5,884 bases of DNA from Acidimicrobiaceae bacterium (GTDB taxonomy: Bacteria > Actinomycetota > Acidimicrobiia > Acidimicrobiales > UBA8190). Under the pieces are notes generated by a model, which saw only the letters and a list, made by a program, of their open reading frames with translations, did not search any database and was not told the DNA's origin. The DNA is taken from positions 902-6,785 of the forward strand of contig PKWD01000006.1 of assembly GCA_003131945.1 (NCBI GenBank). Direction: 5' to 3'. Shown in pieces: positions 1 to 5,082 of the stretch. The translations under genes were made by a program, and so were the position numbers. Numbering within the stretch: position 1 is the first letter of the stretch; every line of letters starts with the position of its first letter.

Positions 1-974
1 CAGGCGAGCCAGTCCCGATCGGCCTCAGTAAGATCGGGCCGGCCCTTGGCCAGCCCGATTACCTCCCTCGCGTCACGAACGAACCGCCATCGTTCGACCA
101 TTCGCTTGAGTTCTTCAGCCCGCCAGACCTCGGCGTAGTCCTCCTTTGCCTGTGCCATGGCTGCCTCCCATTGCTTACGCCGCTCCTCTGCCTCAGCCAA
201 TGTTCGAAGCCGTCGTTGTTCGGCGGCCGCGGCCTTCTCCTCCATCTTGGATAGTGCCAAGGGCAACTTGTCATCGAGCGCCCACCGCTGGCGATCGGCC
301 GCCATTATTGTGGACCCATAGCCGCCGTGGTCATTACGGAGAACAAGACGGCCAGTGGGAAGGTAGTCCCAGTCGGGAATGCCGTAGCCGTAGCCGTATC
401 CCCTCTCCCGCTGCTTGGTCTCAGCGGACGTCAACTCATGCGGGATACGCTTGCTTTCCTCCGTGAGCACCAACTCAACGTTATGTCCGCTGATAGTCAG
501 GCACAGACCCTTGCAGTGCTCACCGACTACTGCTCGATAACCACGACGCTCTCCCTCGTTGATGAGAGCCTGAAGGATGAGCAACGAGCGGTGAAGTGCA
601 TCTGCGTGGACCTGGATATGGGCCACACCCTCCTGCCTCCGGGTAGAGATCCAGCCGGACTTGTCTTTCCTTGCTACGTCTCTGGTTGCGGTAATCACCG
701 GGCTGCAGCGCCGCAGGTCCGCCGGGACAACAATCGGCAGAAGCTCTTGAGGTTCATCATGCTCCCGCGCCACCGGCTCGATCTTGATCATAAGATCGCC
801 GTGATCTCGACCTGAGTAAGTAAGACGGAGTTCAGGGCGAAGCGTGCCATCATTCAGCAAGGAGTGGAGGGCACGCCGATACGCCGCCCGCACCGGTATT
901 GAAGGGTCCTGGACAATCAGCGTTCCGCCCGAGTCTTCAATGGCTCTGACAAGCTCTTCCGGAGTGGGAAACAT
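1..974 (-). CDS. Hypothetical protein with C-terminal coiled coil, 3' end outside window
   Basis: An open frame of 324 codons runs from an ATG at 974-972 through the left edge without a stop, so the C-terminus is missing. Residues 1-65 look like a small helical, possibly winged-helix domain (start MFPTPEELVRAIEDSGG). Residues 127-215 form an alpha/beta core with ALHRSLLILQALINEGERRGY, RIPHELTSAE (177-186) and DYLPTGRLVL (203-212). Residues 240-300 are rich in Ala, Glu, Arg and Lys and should form a long coiled coil. From memory, this core plus coiled coil resembles a widespread family of uncharacterised bacterial proteins with the same PHE-PT and Y-PTGRL landmarks; no function is known to me. 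A run of three TAC-GGC codon pairs encodes Tyr-Gly repeats at 193-198. An in-frame upstream ATG at 1046-1044 would add 24 residues; neither start has a good Shine-Dalgarno. It lies 159 bases behind the HNH gene on the same strand. Gene confidence is high, function unknown. Confidence 0.85.
   Translation of the reverse strand, partial: MFPTPEELVRAIEDSGGTLIVQDPSIPVRAAYRRALHSLLNDGTLRPELRLTYSGRDHGDLMIKIEPVAREHDEPQELLPIVVPADLRRCSPVITATRDVARKDKSGWISTRRQEGVAHIQVHADALHRSLLILQALINEGERRGYRAVVGEHCKGLCLTISGHNVELVLTEESKRIPHELTSAETKQRERGYGYGYGIPDWDYLPTGRLVLRNDHGGYGSTIMAADRQRWALDDKLPLALSKMEEKAAAAEQRRLRTLAEAEERRKQWEAAMAQAKEDYAEVWRAEELKRMVERWRFVRDAREVIGLAKGRPDLTEADRDWLA
381..398 (-). repeat. Three tandem copies of a 6-base unit (gccgta)
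   Basis: The plus strand carries gccgta three times in a row inside the left-edge gene. Read on the coding strand this is TAC-GGC three times, giving Tyr-Gly repeats at residues 193-198, in what should be a loop before the conserved DYLPTGRL stretch. The codons are identical, which suggests a recent in-frame expansion. Confidence 0.7.
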
Positions 975-980
975 CGTTGG

Positions 981-1015
981 GCGGCGCCTACCGCTATAGC
1001 CTTTCCAGGCGCCGC
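981..1015. repeat. Perfect 9-bp inverted repeat, 17-base loop
   Basis: The arm gcggcgcct (981-989) is matched exactly by aggcgccgc (1007-1015). It sits between the HNH gene (ends 1134) and the left-edge gene, 6 bases upstream of that gene's ATG at 974. There is no T-run on the minus strand after it, so a standard rho-independent terminator is unlikely. It could be an operator, an RNA hairpin near the ribosome site, or a U-less terminator. If translation began at the upstream ATG (1046) it would be coding. The remaining bases from 1016 to 1133 show no other clear signal. Confidence 0.4.
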
Positions 1016-1133
1016 AAGATACGGCGATACTCGATGGTAACTGCATCAACCGCAGCGCCTTTGTAGAAGGCCCGTCTTGACACTATCTACCCTTCGATTG
1101 TCGGCTCGGGCAAATCTTGGTCACCATATCGAA

Positions 1134-1931
1134 TCAGCTCATCGCTCCGTACATGACCAGCAGTGCTTCCGCAGCCACATCGAAGCCCAGAGCACCATTT
1201 GCGTCCGAGAATGTCCTCCCATGTATTGCCGAAAACCACCTAAGGATTTCGGACAACACTTCTGCCGCCTGCTGATGCGCCCCTCGATGCAAACAGGAAT
1301 GACATCTCGGACACACCGGAACCATATTCACCACTCGATCCAAGTTCACCGAAGTGCTGGACTGCTGAGCCATCGGAATCACGTGATGTACTTCGACATA
1401 AGCCTGACCGTCGCGGCCATCGAAGGGAACGCAGGAAGAAGGTGAGTCGACCGCACACTTGCGGCCGCTCAACGATCGAACATGCTCAGCGAGCTGAAGA
1501 GAGCGCTGATAGGTCGAAGTCGATCGATTTCGAATCCGCGCAGGCAATCGGCCATTGAGAACCGATATCTGACTAGCGGTGAGGGCTGGCCCGGGCGGTG
1601 CCTCCGTCCGAGAGTTGTCATCGGATCCCGGATAGAGAACGGCTCGACCCCCTCTCACGACAAGCATGTGCTCATCGAGTACGTCGTTCGAAATGAGATT
1701 GTTGGCCCACTGGTCTGCCTGAGACTTGCCGGTGCTCGGATTCAGCCCGGAGTGGGCGGGGTCCGCAATGTCAATTTCGAATTGCTGAAGGAGGTGCTGC
1801 GCCACCGCCGCCTTGGCATCGGCCGCAGTTATCCCCTCGGGATGATCCGACACGACGTCGATGTAATACGGCAGGAAGTAGTACTGCCTCTCCCTATTGA
1901 GCCGCCGCAACTCGTTCGGATCCGGAGCCAC
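1134..1931 (-). CDS. HNH endonuclease with Mrr-N-like domain (putative restriction enzyme)
   Basis: Likely the DNA-cutting partner of the methylase just upstream. From a GTG at 1931 the protein has 265 residues. The first ~100 (FLPYYIDVVSDHPEGITAAD to VVRGGRAVLYPG) look like the winged-helix Mrr N-terminal domain, which in this family binds DNA. The C-terminal part holds a beta-beta-alpha-metal nuclease core: EVHHVIPM with the two His, then NLDRVVNMVPVCPRCH with Asn, a Cys-x2-Cys pair and a final His. A further Cys-x7-Cys (KCAVDSPSSC) probably completes a structural zinc site. The frame is open back to a TTG at 2030, which would give 298 residues and overlap the methylase by 53 bases. I prefer GTG 1931 because the extra 33 residues mirror methylase coding sequence and show no domain character, but neither start has a Shine-Dalgarno. 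An McrA-like modification-dependent nuclease is the alternative. Family assignment is firm; specificity is unknown. Confidence 0.9.
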   Translation of the reverse strand: MAPDPNELRRLNRERQYYFLPYYIDVVSDHPEGITAADAKAAVAQHLLQQFEIDIADPAHSGLNPSTGKSQADQWANNLISNDVLDEHMLVVRGGRAVLYPGSDDNSRTEAPPGPALTASQISVLNGRLPARIRNRSTSTYQRSLQLAEHVRSLSGRKCAVDSPSSCVPFDGRDGQAYVEVHHVIPMAQQSSTSVNLDRVVNMVPVCPRCHSCLHRGAHQQAAEVLSEILRWFSAIHGRTFSDANGALGFDVAAEALLVMYGAMS

Positions 1932-1977
1932 AAGCCAACAATATCGCTGGCATCTGACGGCGTGCTCGTGAAGGTTT

Positions 1978-3069
1978 CTAAGCCTCAGCGAAGAGCGACC
2001 CTTGGCCAGCCTCGGCCTTGGATACCCCAATGTAGGGGGCAGTCATAGCTTCGACCTCACCCTTCGGGCCGGCCACAACGACATATTCCAGATTGCGCAA
2101 CCGTGCGACCTCGCCGACCTTTTCACCCGACGGATTGTAGATTCCGATCTGTGCACCGACATAACGCTTGGAGTCGAACGCTAGCGCCTGGACATGTCCA
2201 TGTATTGAGCACCATTCCACAAGTTCTTCGAGCGTGACCCAACTCTCATCGTTGTAGGAAAGCATGACTATGCGCGAGCGCACAGATTCGATGACAGCAC
2301 GAAGTGCTGGTGCCATCTCACGTCGGAGGTTGAAGACACTTTTCGTCTGAGGGTCTCTTGAGTCAATCCGTTTGCATGCGATTCCATAGTGCTCAGGAGC
2401 ATCCCAAGCTACCAACGTCTCCCAGATGTGGTAGTTCGTAAAGTAACGATGCTGATTGTATGGCGGGTCGAGGTATGCGATGTCGAAATCGCCCAGTTCC
2501 CCGGCGATTTGGCATGCGTCGCCGCGGACAGCCTTTCCAGGACCAACCAAGAGTTCGGGTTCACGCAGTTCTAGGGGTTTGAACGAGCGAGGGGCCCACG
2601 CCTTGACATAGGCCATCTGAAGTCCGGTGGTCGAATCGACTCGATCGGCCGCATAGATTAATGCAGTTAGAAGAACCGGATAGAGCTCGCTGTCTTTGAA
2701 CTCAGCAGCGATACGACTTCGGATCGCGTCGACTCGTTCTCCGTTGAAGGGTTGGAAGTACCGAGAACTAATACAAAAGGTCTCAGTGAAGTAGCCGGGC
2801 TCCCCTGGCAGGCTATTGAGGTATCGAAGAGCGTCACGGAGATCGTCTTTGTTGATGACGCTGGCGTCCGCCTGAATGTGACATTGGGCGAATATCTCCG
2901 AGTACCGGGCAGTATCGACCGCGGTCACGACCGCCCCTCGCCGTTTGAACTCCTGCGCAACCCGTGTCGTCCCGGTGAAGAGATCGAGTGCGGTCTTTGC
3001 GTTGCTTGCGGCGAGGAGTTCACCGAGAACGGGCACCAAACGGCGCTTTGACCCGATGTACTTGATCAT
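1978..3069 (-). CDS. DNA adenine-N6 methyltransferase, D12 class
   Basis: Transfers a methyl group from S-adenosylmethionine to the N6 of adenine in a specific DNA site. The 363 residues carry the expected motifs in alpha-class order: MIKYIGSKRRL (1-11, motif X), LDLFTGTTRVAQEF (28-41, motif I, AdoMet binding), a central target-recognition stretch, and the catalytic DPPYN at 201-205 (motif IV). The stretch HRYFTNYHIWETLV after DPPYN recalls the FokI-methylase-like branch of D12 enzymes. The length exceeds Dam (about 280) but is normal for restriction-system members. The ATG at 3069 is preceded only by a weak ACGGGACA, so translation may be coupled or leader-dependent. It is followed within 47 bases by, or overlaps, the HNH endonuclease, the classic arrangement of a restriction-modification pair in which the methylase protects host DNA. 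All key residues are intact, so it should be active. Recognition sequence cannot be read from the protein. Confidence 0.95.
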   Translation of the reverse strand: MIKYIGSKRRLVPVLGELLAASNAKTALDLFTGTTRVAQEFKRRGAVVTAVDTARYSEIFAQCHIQADASVINKDDLRDALRYLNSLPGEPGYFTETFCISSRYFQPFNGERVDAIRSRIAAEFKDSELYPVLLTALIYAADRVDSTTGLQMAYVKAWAPRSFKPLELREPELLVGPGKAVRGDACQIAGELGDFDIAYLDPPYNQHRYFTNYHIWETLVAWDAPEHYGIACKRIDSRDPQTKSVFNLRREMAPALRAVIESVRSRIVMLSYNDESWVTLEELVEWCSIHGHVQALAFDSKRYVGAQIGIYNPSGEKVGEVARLRNLEYVVVAGPKGEVEAMTAPYIGVSKAEAGQGSLFAEA

Positions 3070-3195
3070 TGTCCCGTCATGGTTTGCCGACTTGCCACGA
3101 CCGGGACGTTACCTCCCACGCCTAGGTGTTGGTGGGATCCGGGCCTTCCACCGCCCATGCTTGCTCCGACCACTTGCGATGCGGCACAAGGTTCG

Positions 3196-3435
3196 CTACT
3201 GACCCTGGGGTCGGGGCGCGAAGAAGCCAGGCCTGACCTTCTCGATCCGCGAATCACTGGATAGGGCCTGGTAGATGACGTCCCGTTCGTTCTTGTCACT
3301 CCGACCCCGAACGCGTAGCCCCTTGGCTCGGAGCGTGCGCCAAAACTCCCCATAAGAAAGGCCACCGAGGTCCTTGTCGTTGAGGTGTTGGAGGAAGGCG
3401 TCACAGATCGCCTCTTTGCTCATGACATCATCCAC
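3196..3435 (-). CDS. Small winged-helix-like protein
   Basis: A 79-residue protein with no recognised name. Predicted helices at about 6-19 and 28-39, a putative recognition helix at 47-60 (DKNERDVIYQALSS) and a short beta wing (RIEKVRPGFFA, 63-73) resemble the HARE-HTH or RpoE-delta type winged helix, whose members contact DNA. This is fold-level pattern reading, not a motif match. The GTG start at 3435 overlaps the end of the metalloprotease gene by 8 bases and has AAAGAG (within 3444-3451) 8 bases upstream, so translation is probably coupled. An ATG at 3423 (four residues later) is a possible alternative without a good Shine-Dalgarno. The pairing with a protease suggests a substrate or partner relationship, perhaps a transcription regulator of the neighbouring restriction genes, but that is inference. 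Confidence 0.75.
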   Translation of the reverse strand: MDDVMSKEAICDAFLQHLNDKDLGGLSYGEFWRTLRAKGLRVRGRSDKNERDVIYQALSSDSRIEKVRPGFFAPRPQGQ

Positions 3436-3916
3436 AGCTTGGGCTCTTTCCGTTCAGCAGGTCCGCTAGAGGTTGACTTGTAAGACGGCCTGCTTCGCAC
3501 AACGCGATAGCTACTCTTTCAATGCGACTCCACCATCCAGCGACCATCGTCTCTACGTCGCTTTGCATATTCACCAGCAGAGTCGACGCTGCGGCAAGAC
3601 TCCCACTGCAAAGCTCCTTAGCTGCCGCCCAAGCTCGTTCGTTGTCGTCGGATGTTGACAGGGTCGGGTGGCGATCTGGCGGGCAACCCCCCACCAGCTC
3701 GCAGTAGCGCAACTCGGAAATGACTCCTGCCACCCGGATTTTCACCTCTGTCCGAGGGTCCGCCTCCTTGATCAACGACTGACCGGATCCATCCGGATTA
3801 GTGATCAAACTAATGACCTGAACGCCCAATGCGTGAGCGATCACCGCATGACCAGCTTCATGAACGCATGGAGCTAGTCGCTCATTCCATGGCGGCTCCG
3901 AGTGGCACGTCAACAT
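3428..3916 (-). CDS. Stand-alone M41 (FtsH)-like zinc metalloprotease
   Basis: A 162-residue protein that is only a metalloprotease domain. HEAGHAVIAHALG (19-31) contains the HExxH zinc and catalytic site. A second helix VAGVISELRY (62-71) matches the G-xx-AE helix of FtsH proteases, and STSDDNERAW (87-96) lines up with the FtsH region that supplies the third ligand, making Asp91 the likely third zinc ligand. FtsH itself is about 600 residues with two membrane segments and an AAA ATPase; both are absent here, so the protein is probably soluble and ATP-independent. The ATG at 3916 has no strong Shine-Dalgarno, but a TAGAAT hexamer lies 6 bases upstream, suggesting a leaderless message. The stop overlaps the winged-helix gene. 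A function in cleaving a regulator is plausible by analogy with ImmA-type anti-repressor proteases, which belong to a different family. Protease assignment is good; substrate unknown. Confidence 0.85.
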   Translation of the reverse strand: MLTCHSEPPWNERLAPCVHEAGHAVIAHALGVQVISLITNPDGSGQSLIKEADPRTEVKIRVAGVISELRYCELVGGCPPDRHPTLSTSDDNERAWAAAKELCSGSLAAASTLLVNMQSDVETMVAGWWSRIERVAIALCEAGRLTSQPLADLLNGKSPSCG

Positions 3917-3922
3917 GACCCG

Positions 3923-3928
3923 ATTCTA
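3923..3928 (-). promoter_or_regulatory. Candidate -10 element for a leaderless transcript
   Basis: On the minus strand TAGAAT matches the actinobacterial TANNNT -10 consensus and ends 6 bases before the protease ATG at 3916. That spacing would put the transcription start on the A of the ATG, a common arrangement in actinobacteria. It would explain the missing Shine-Dalgarno. No convincing -35 is visible. The hexamer alone is weak evidence. Confidence 0.4.
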
Positions 3929-4003
3929 TGGCTTCGTCGCAAAGACATCTAGGCCACAGGCATTCGTCCGTGGATGAGCCAGATCCACCGGAGCGTTGTG
4001 ACT

Positions 4004-4201
4004 CTACATCCCGCTCAGCCTCTTCACCAGATCGGTGAGGCTGTCGGCGCCTTGAGATCTCAAGACGTCACCGAGGATCGCCTCGTCTGGGAAACGGTTC
4101 AGCACAGGGTAGGTATGCTTTAGAGTCCCAATTTTCGTATCACTGCGCTTCCGCTCAATTCTGCCATCCTTGTCGCGATGGCGGCCGTCAAGTCCTTCCA
4201 T
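4004..4201 (-). CDS. Small basic conserved protein (KDGRIERKRSDT motif)
   Basis: A 65-residue protein whose N-terminal half is strongly basic: DGRHRDKDGRIERKRSDTKI (5-24), then GTLKHTYP. The second half, ILGDVLRSQGADSLTDLVKR (42-61), should be helical. From memory, small proteins combining a 'KDGRI-KRSDT-GTL--TYG' block with a 'LG-VL---G-DSL' tail occur widely in bacterial genomes and mobile elements; I know of no assigned function. The ATG at 4201 has an excellent Shine-Dalgarno, AAAGGAG at 4208-4214, with a 6-base spacer. It is the last gene of the three-gene operon, 33 bases behind the 99-aa gene, so it should share the LexA-controlled promoter. The charge suggests nucleic-acid contact, an inference only. 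No terminator is visible after it. Confidence 0.8.
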   Translation of the reverse strand: MEGLDGRHRDKDGRIERKRSDTKIGTLKHTYPVLNRFPDEAILGDVLRSQGADSLTDLVKRLSGM

Positions 4202-4207
4202 GCTGAT

Positions 4208-4214
4208 CTCCTTT
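4208..4214 (-). promoter_or_regulatory. Strong ribosome binding site of the 65-aa gene
   Basis: AAAGGAG on the minus strand, 6 bases ahead of the ATG at 4201, inside the 33-base gap after the 99-aa gene. It supports the reality of this small gene and fixes its start. Confidence 0.7.
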
Positions 4215-4234
4215 CTAGTGGAAAGCCGTCGCGG

Positions 4235-4534
4235 TCAGGCTGCCAATAAGGCATCGACCGCGAGTTCGGAGAGAAATCCGAGCGTCTCGTCATTCAGAGT
4301 AACTCCGAGATCTTTTGCCGCGTCTCTGAAGGCTGACTTCACGATCGAGGTTGCCAGTGGCTTCACGAATTGGGCAGCGAGAGCGACCCAAAAGCACCTC
4401 GGGAACGAAGCTTTGAGTTGGGTGGCAGCACCGACAAAATCGCTGCGGAATGACATATTCTGCTGCTGAATGACTGCAGCGAGCCAGTCGCGCACTTTTT
4501 GCCGCCAGCTCGTCAATTGCGTCTGTTGTTGCAT
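4235..4534 (-). CDS. Hypothetical 99-aa protein
   Basis: I do not recognise this protein. It opens with a Gln-rich stretch (MQQQTQLTSWRQKVRDWLA) and then reads as mostly alpha-helical, with a moderately hydrophobic segment around residues 45-66 (CFWVALAAQFVKPLATSIV) that contains a Lys and is too weak to call a membrane helix. The C-terminus LNDETLGFLSELAVDALLAA is an amphipathic helix. The ATG at 4534 is 9 bases after the stop of the 58-aa gene, with AAGGGA overlapping that stop as ribosome site (4-base spacer). A GTG directly before it (4537) is too close to the same site. It is the middle gene of the putative LexA-controlled operon. No catalytic motif, cysteine cluster or signal peptide is visible. 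Confidence 0.75.
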   Translation of the reverse strand: MQQQTQLTSWRQKVRDWLAAVIQQQNMSFRSDFVGAATQLKASFPRCFWVALAAQFVKPLATSIVKSAFRDAAKDLGVTLNDETLGFLSELAVDALLAA

Positions 4535-4543
4535 CACTTCCCT

Positions 4544-4720
4544 TCAGAACTTGCCTGTAGATTGCTTGCGTGCGCAGAAGTCGCACAGCCGGTAACCCCC
4601 AGTTCCTGGCTTGTCGTTCCCGTCCTTGATCACCCGTTCGCCAGCTGGACAATCGTCGTAGATGTGGTAAACGGGATCTTCTGGGTCGGTGTCGGTGTGG
4701 TACGCGGATACCAAGGCCAT
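4544..4720 (-). CDS. 58-aa putative zinc-binding protein, first gene of LexA operon
   Basis: A 58-residue reading frame too short for many gene finders. It reads MALVSAYHTD..., then VYHIYDDCPAGERV (17-30), PGTGGYRLCDFCARK (38-52) and a short tail. His19, Cys24, Cys46 and Cys49 form a likely zinc site (H-x4-C ... C-x2-C). The pattern 'VYH---DCP-G--I' followed by 'PGTGG--LC--C' is one I associate with many small phage and actinobacterial proteins of unknown function. The ATG at 4720 has GAGGAG 8 bases upstream (4729-4734), and a perfect LexA box lies 18 bases upstream, so this is the first gene of the operon. The stop overlaps the ribosome site of the 99-aa gene. The intact motif, strong ribosome site and operon position argue for a real gene. 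Confidence 0.8.
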   Translation of the reverse strand: MALVSAYHTDTDPEDPVYHIYDDCPAGERVIKDGNDKPGTGGYRLCDFCARKQSTGKF

Positions 4721-4728
4721 CGTCCAGT

Positions 4729-4734
4729 CTCCTC
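4729..4734 (-). promoter_or_regulatory. Ribosome binding site of the 58-aa gene
   Basis: GAGGAG on the minus strand with an 8-base spacer to the ATG at 4720. It decides the start of a short gene that would otherwise be easy to overlook. Confidence 0.7.
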
Positions 4735-4738
4735 AATA

Positions 4739-4754
4739 TCGAACGTGTGTTCGA
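4739..4754 (-). promoter_or_regulatory. LexA (SOS) box
   Basis: The sequence TCGAAC-GTGT-GTTCGA is a perfect palindrome in its two 6-base arms and matches the mycobacterial/actinobacterial LexA consensus TCGAAC-N4-GTTCGA at every position; it also satisfies the Bacillus form CGAAC-N4-GTTCG. It ends 18 bases upstream of the 58-aa gene's ATG and overlaps the presumed transcription start, the typical place for repression. The expected behaviour is LexA repression relieved by RecA after DNA damage, for the three-gene operon 4004-4720. I saw no second complete copy in the window. Binding itself is inference. Confidence 0.85.
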
Positions 4755-4759
4755 CGCTA
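4754..4759 (-). promoter_or_regulatory. Candidate -10 element of the SOS operon
   Basis: TAGCGT on the minus strand fits TANNNT and touches the LexA box by one base, so the start site would fall inside the box. No good -35 hexamer is seen 16-19 bases upstream. This is moderate support only. Confidence 0.35.
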
Positions 4760-5082
4760 TCAGGCCCCCAACTGGGGTTACTCGACAGCCTGCCAAGAGG
4801 ATGTAACGCCACCGCTCACCTGGAGTTTTGTCGACTGGAGATTCGCCAACTCAAATCGTGTTCCGGGCTGGCCGGGACTCAGTTCCGCCAAAGTGATCCC
4901 GTGAGGCTCGGCCACGCTGCACGGGGAGCCGACGTCCTGGTGGGGATCATCGAGCGCCTGGCGCCGAACGCGGCGCCCCCCAACACGTTCGACACCATGC
5001 GAGACAGAACCAGCCTCAGCAGGTGGAACGTCATGACAGCTGGCGTATTGTCCCGCATTAAGAAGCCAGGTTGAAAGGTCGA
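4755..5082. other. Gene-free stretch between GmrSD-like gene and SOS operon
   Basis: About 330 bases with no convincing gene. On the minus strand the longest ATG frame is 5058-4879 (59 codons), without a ribosome site or recognisable motif; a long plus-strand frame here has no motif either. The stretch contains a GC peak around 4905-4980, the hairpin at 4960-4977, a 6-bp inverted repeat cccgtg/cacggg (4898-4903 and 4920-4925), and a 5-bp hairpin CCCCA/TGGGG just upstream of the SOS promoter. It may be a junction where two units were joined. Confidence 0.5.
4960..4977. terminator. GC-rich hairpin, possible U-less terminator
   Basis: The stem ggcgccg (4960-4966) pairs perfectly with cggcgcc (4971-4977) around an AACG tetraloop. 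It lies about 105 bases beyond the stop of the GmrSD-like gene in its reading direction. There is no T-run on either side, so it could stop transcription only as the U-less type proposed for high-GC bacteria. It may instead be a protein binding site. Confidence 0.3.

Noticed and set aside
80..105. A second LexA-like site (cgaac ... gttcga)
   Set aside because: The spacer between the half-sites is wrong and it lies inside coding sequence.
327..815. A 162-codon plus-strand frame
   Set aside because: It is in exact antisense register with the left-edge minus-strand gene, which has recognisable protein character. The plus-strand product has none.
4290..4796. A 168-codon minus-strand frame
   Set aside because: It overlaps the 58-aa and 99-aa genes in another frame, is Arg-rich as shadow frames are, and would override two genes with good ribosome sites.
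4739..4800. A PafBC/RecA-NDp type damage promoter (TGTC followed by TANNNT) upstream of the SOS operon
   Set aside because: A TGTCGAG is present, but the distance to TAGCGT is far longer than the expected spacing.
4879..5058. A 59-codon minus-strand ATG frame in the gap
   Set aside because: No Shine-Dalgarno and no motif; composition-driven frame in a GC-rich stretch.
4499..5074. A 191-codon plus-strand frame covering the gene-free stretch
   Set aside because: Its first part is antisense to the 58-aa gene; the rest shows no domain, no ribosome site and no motif.
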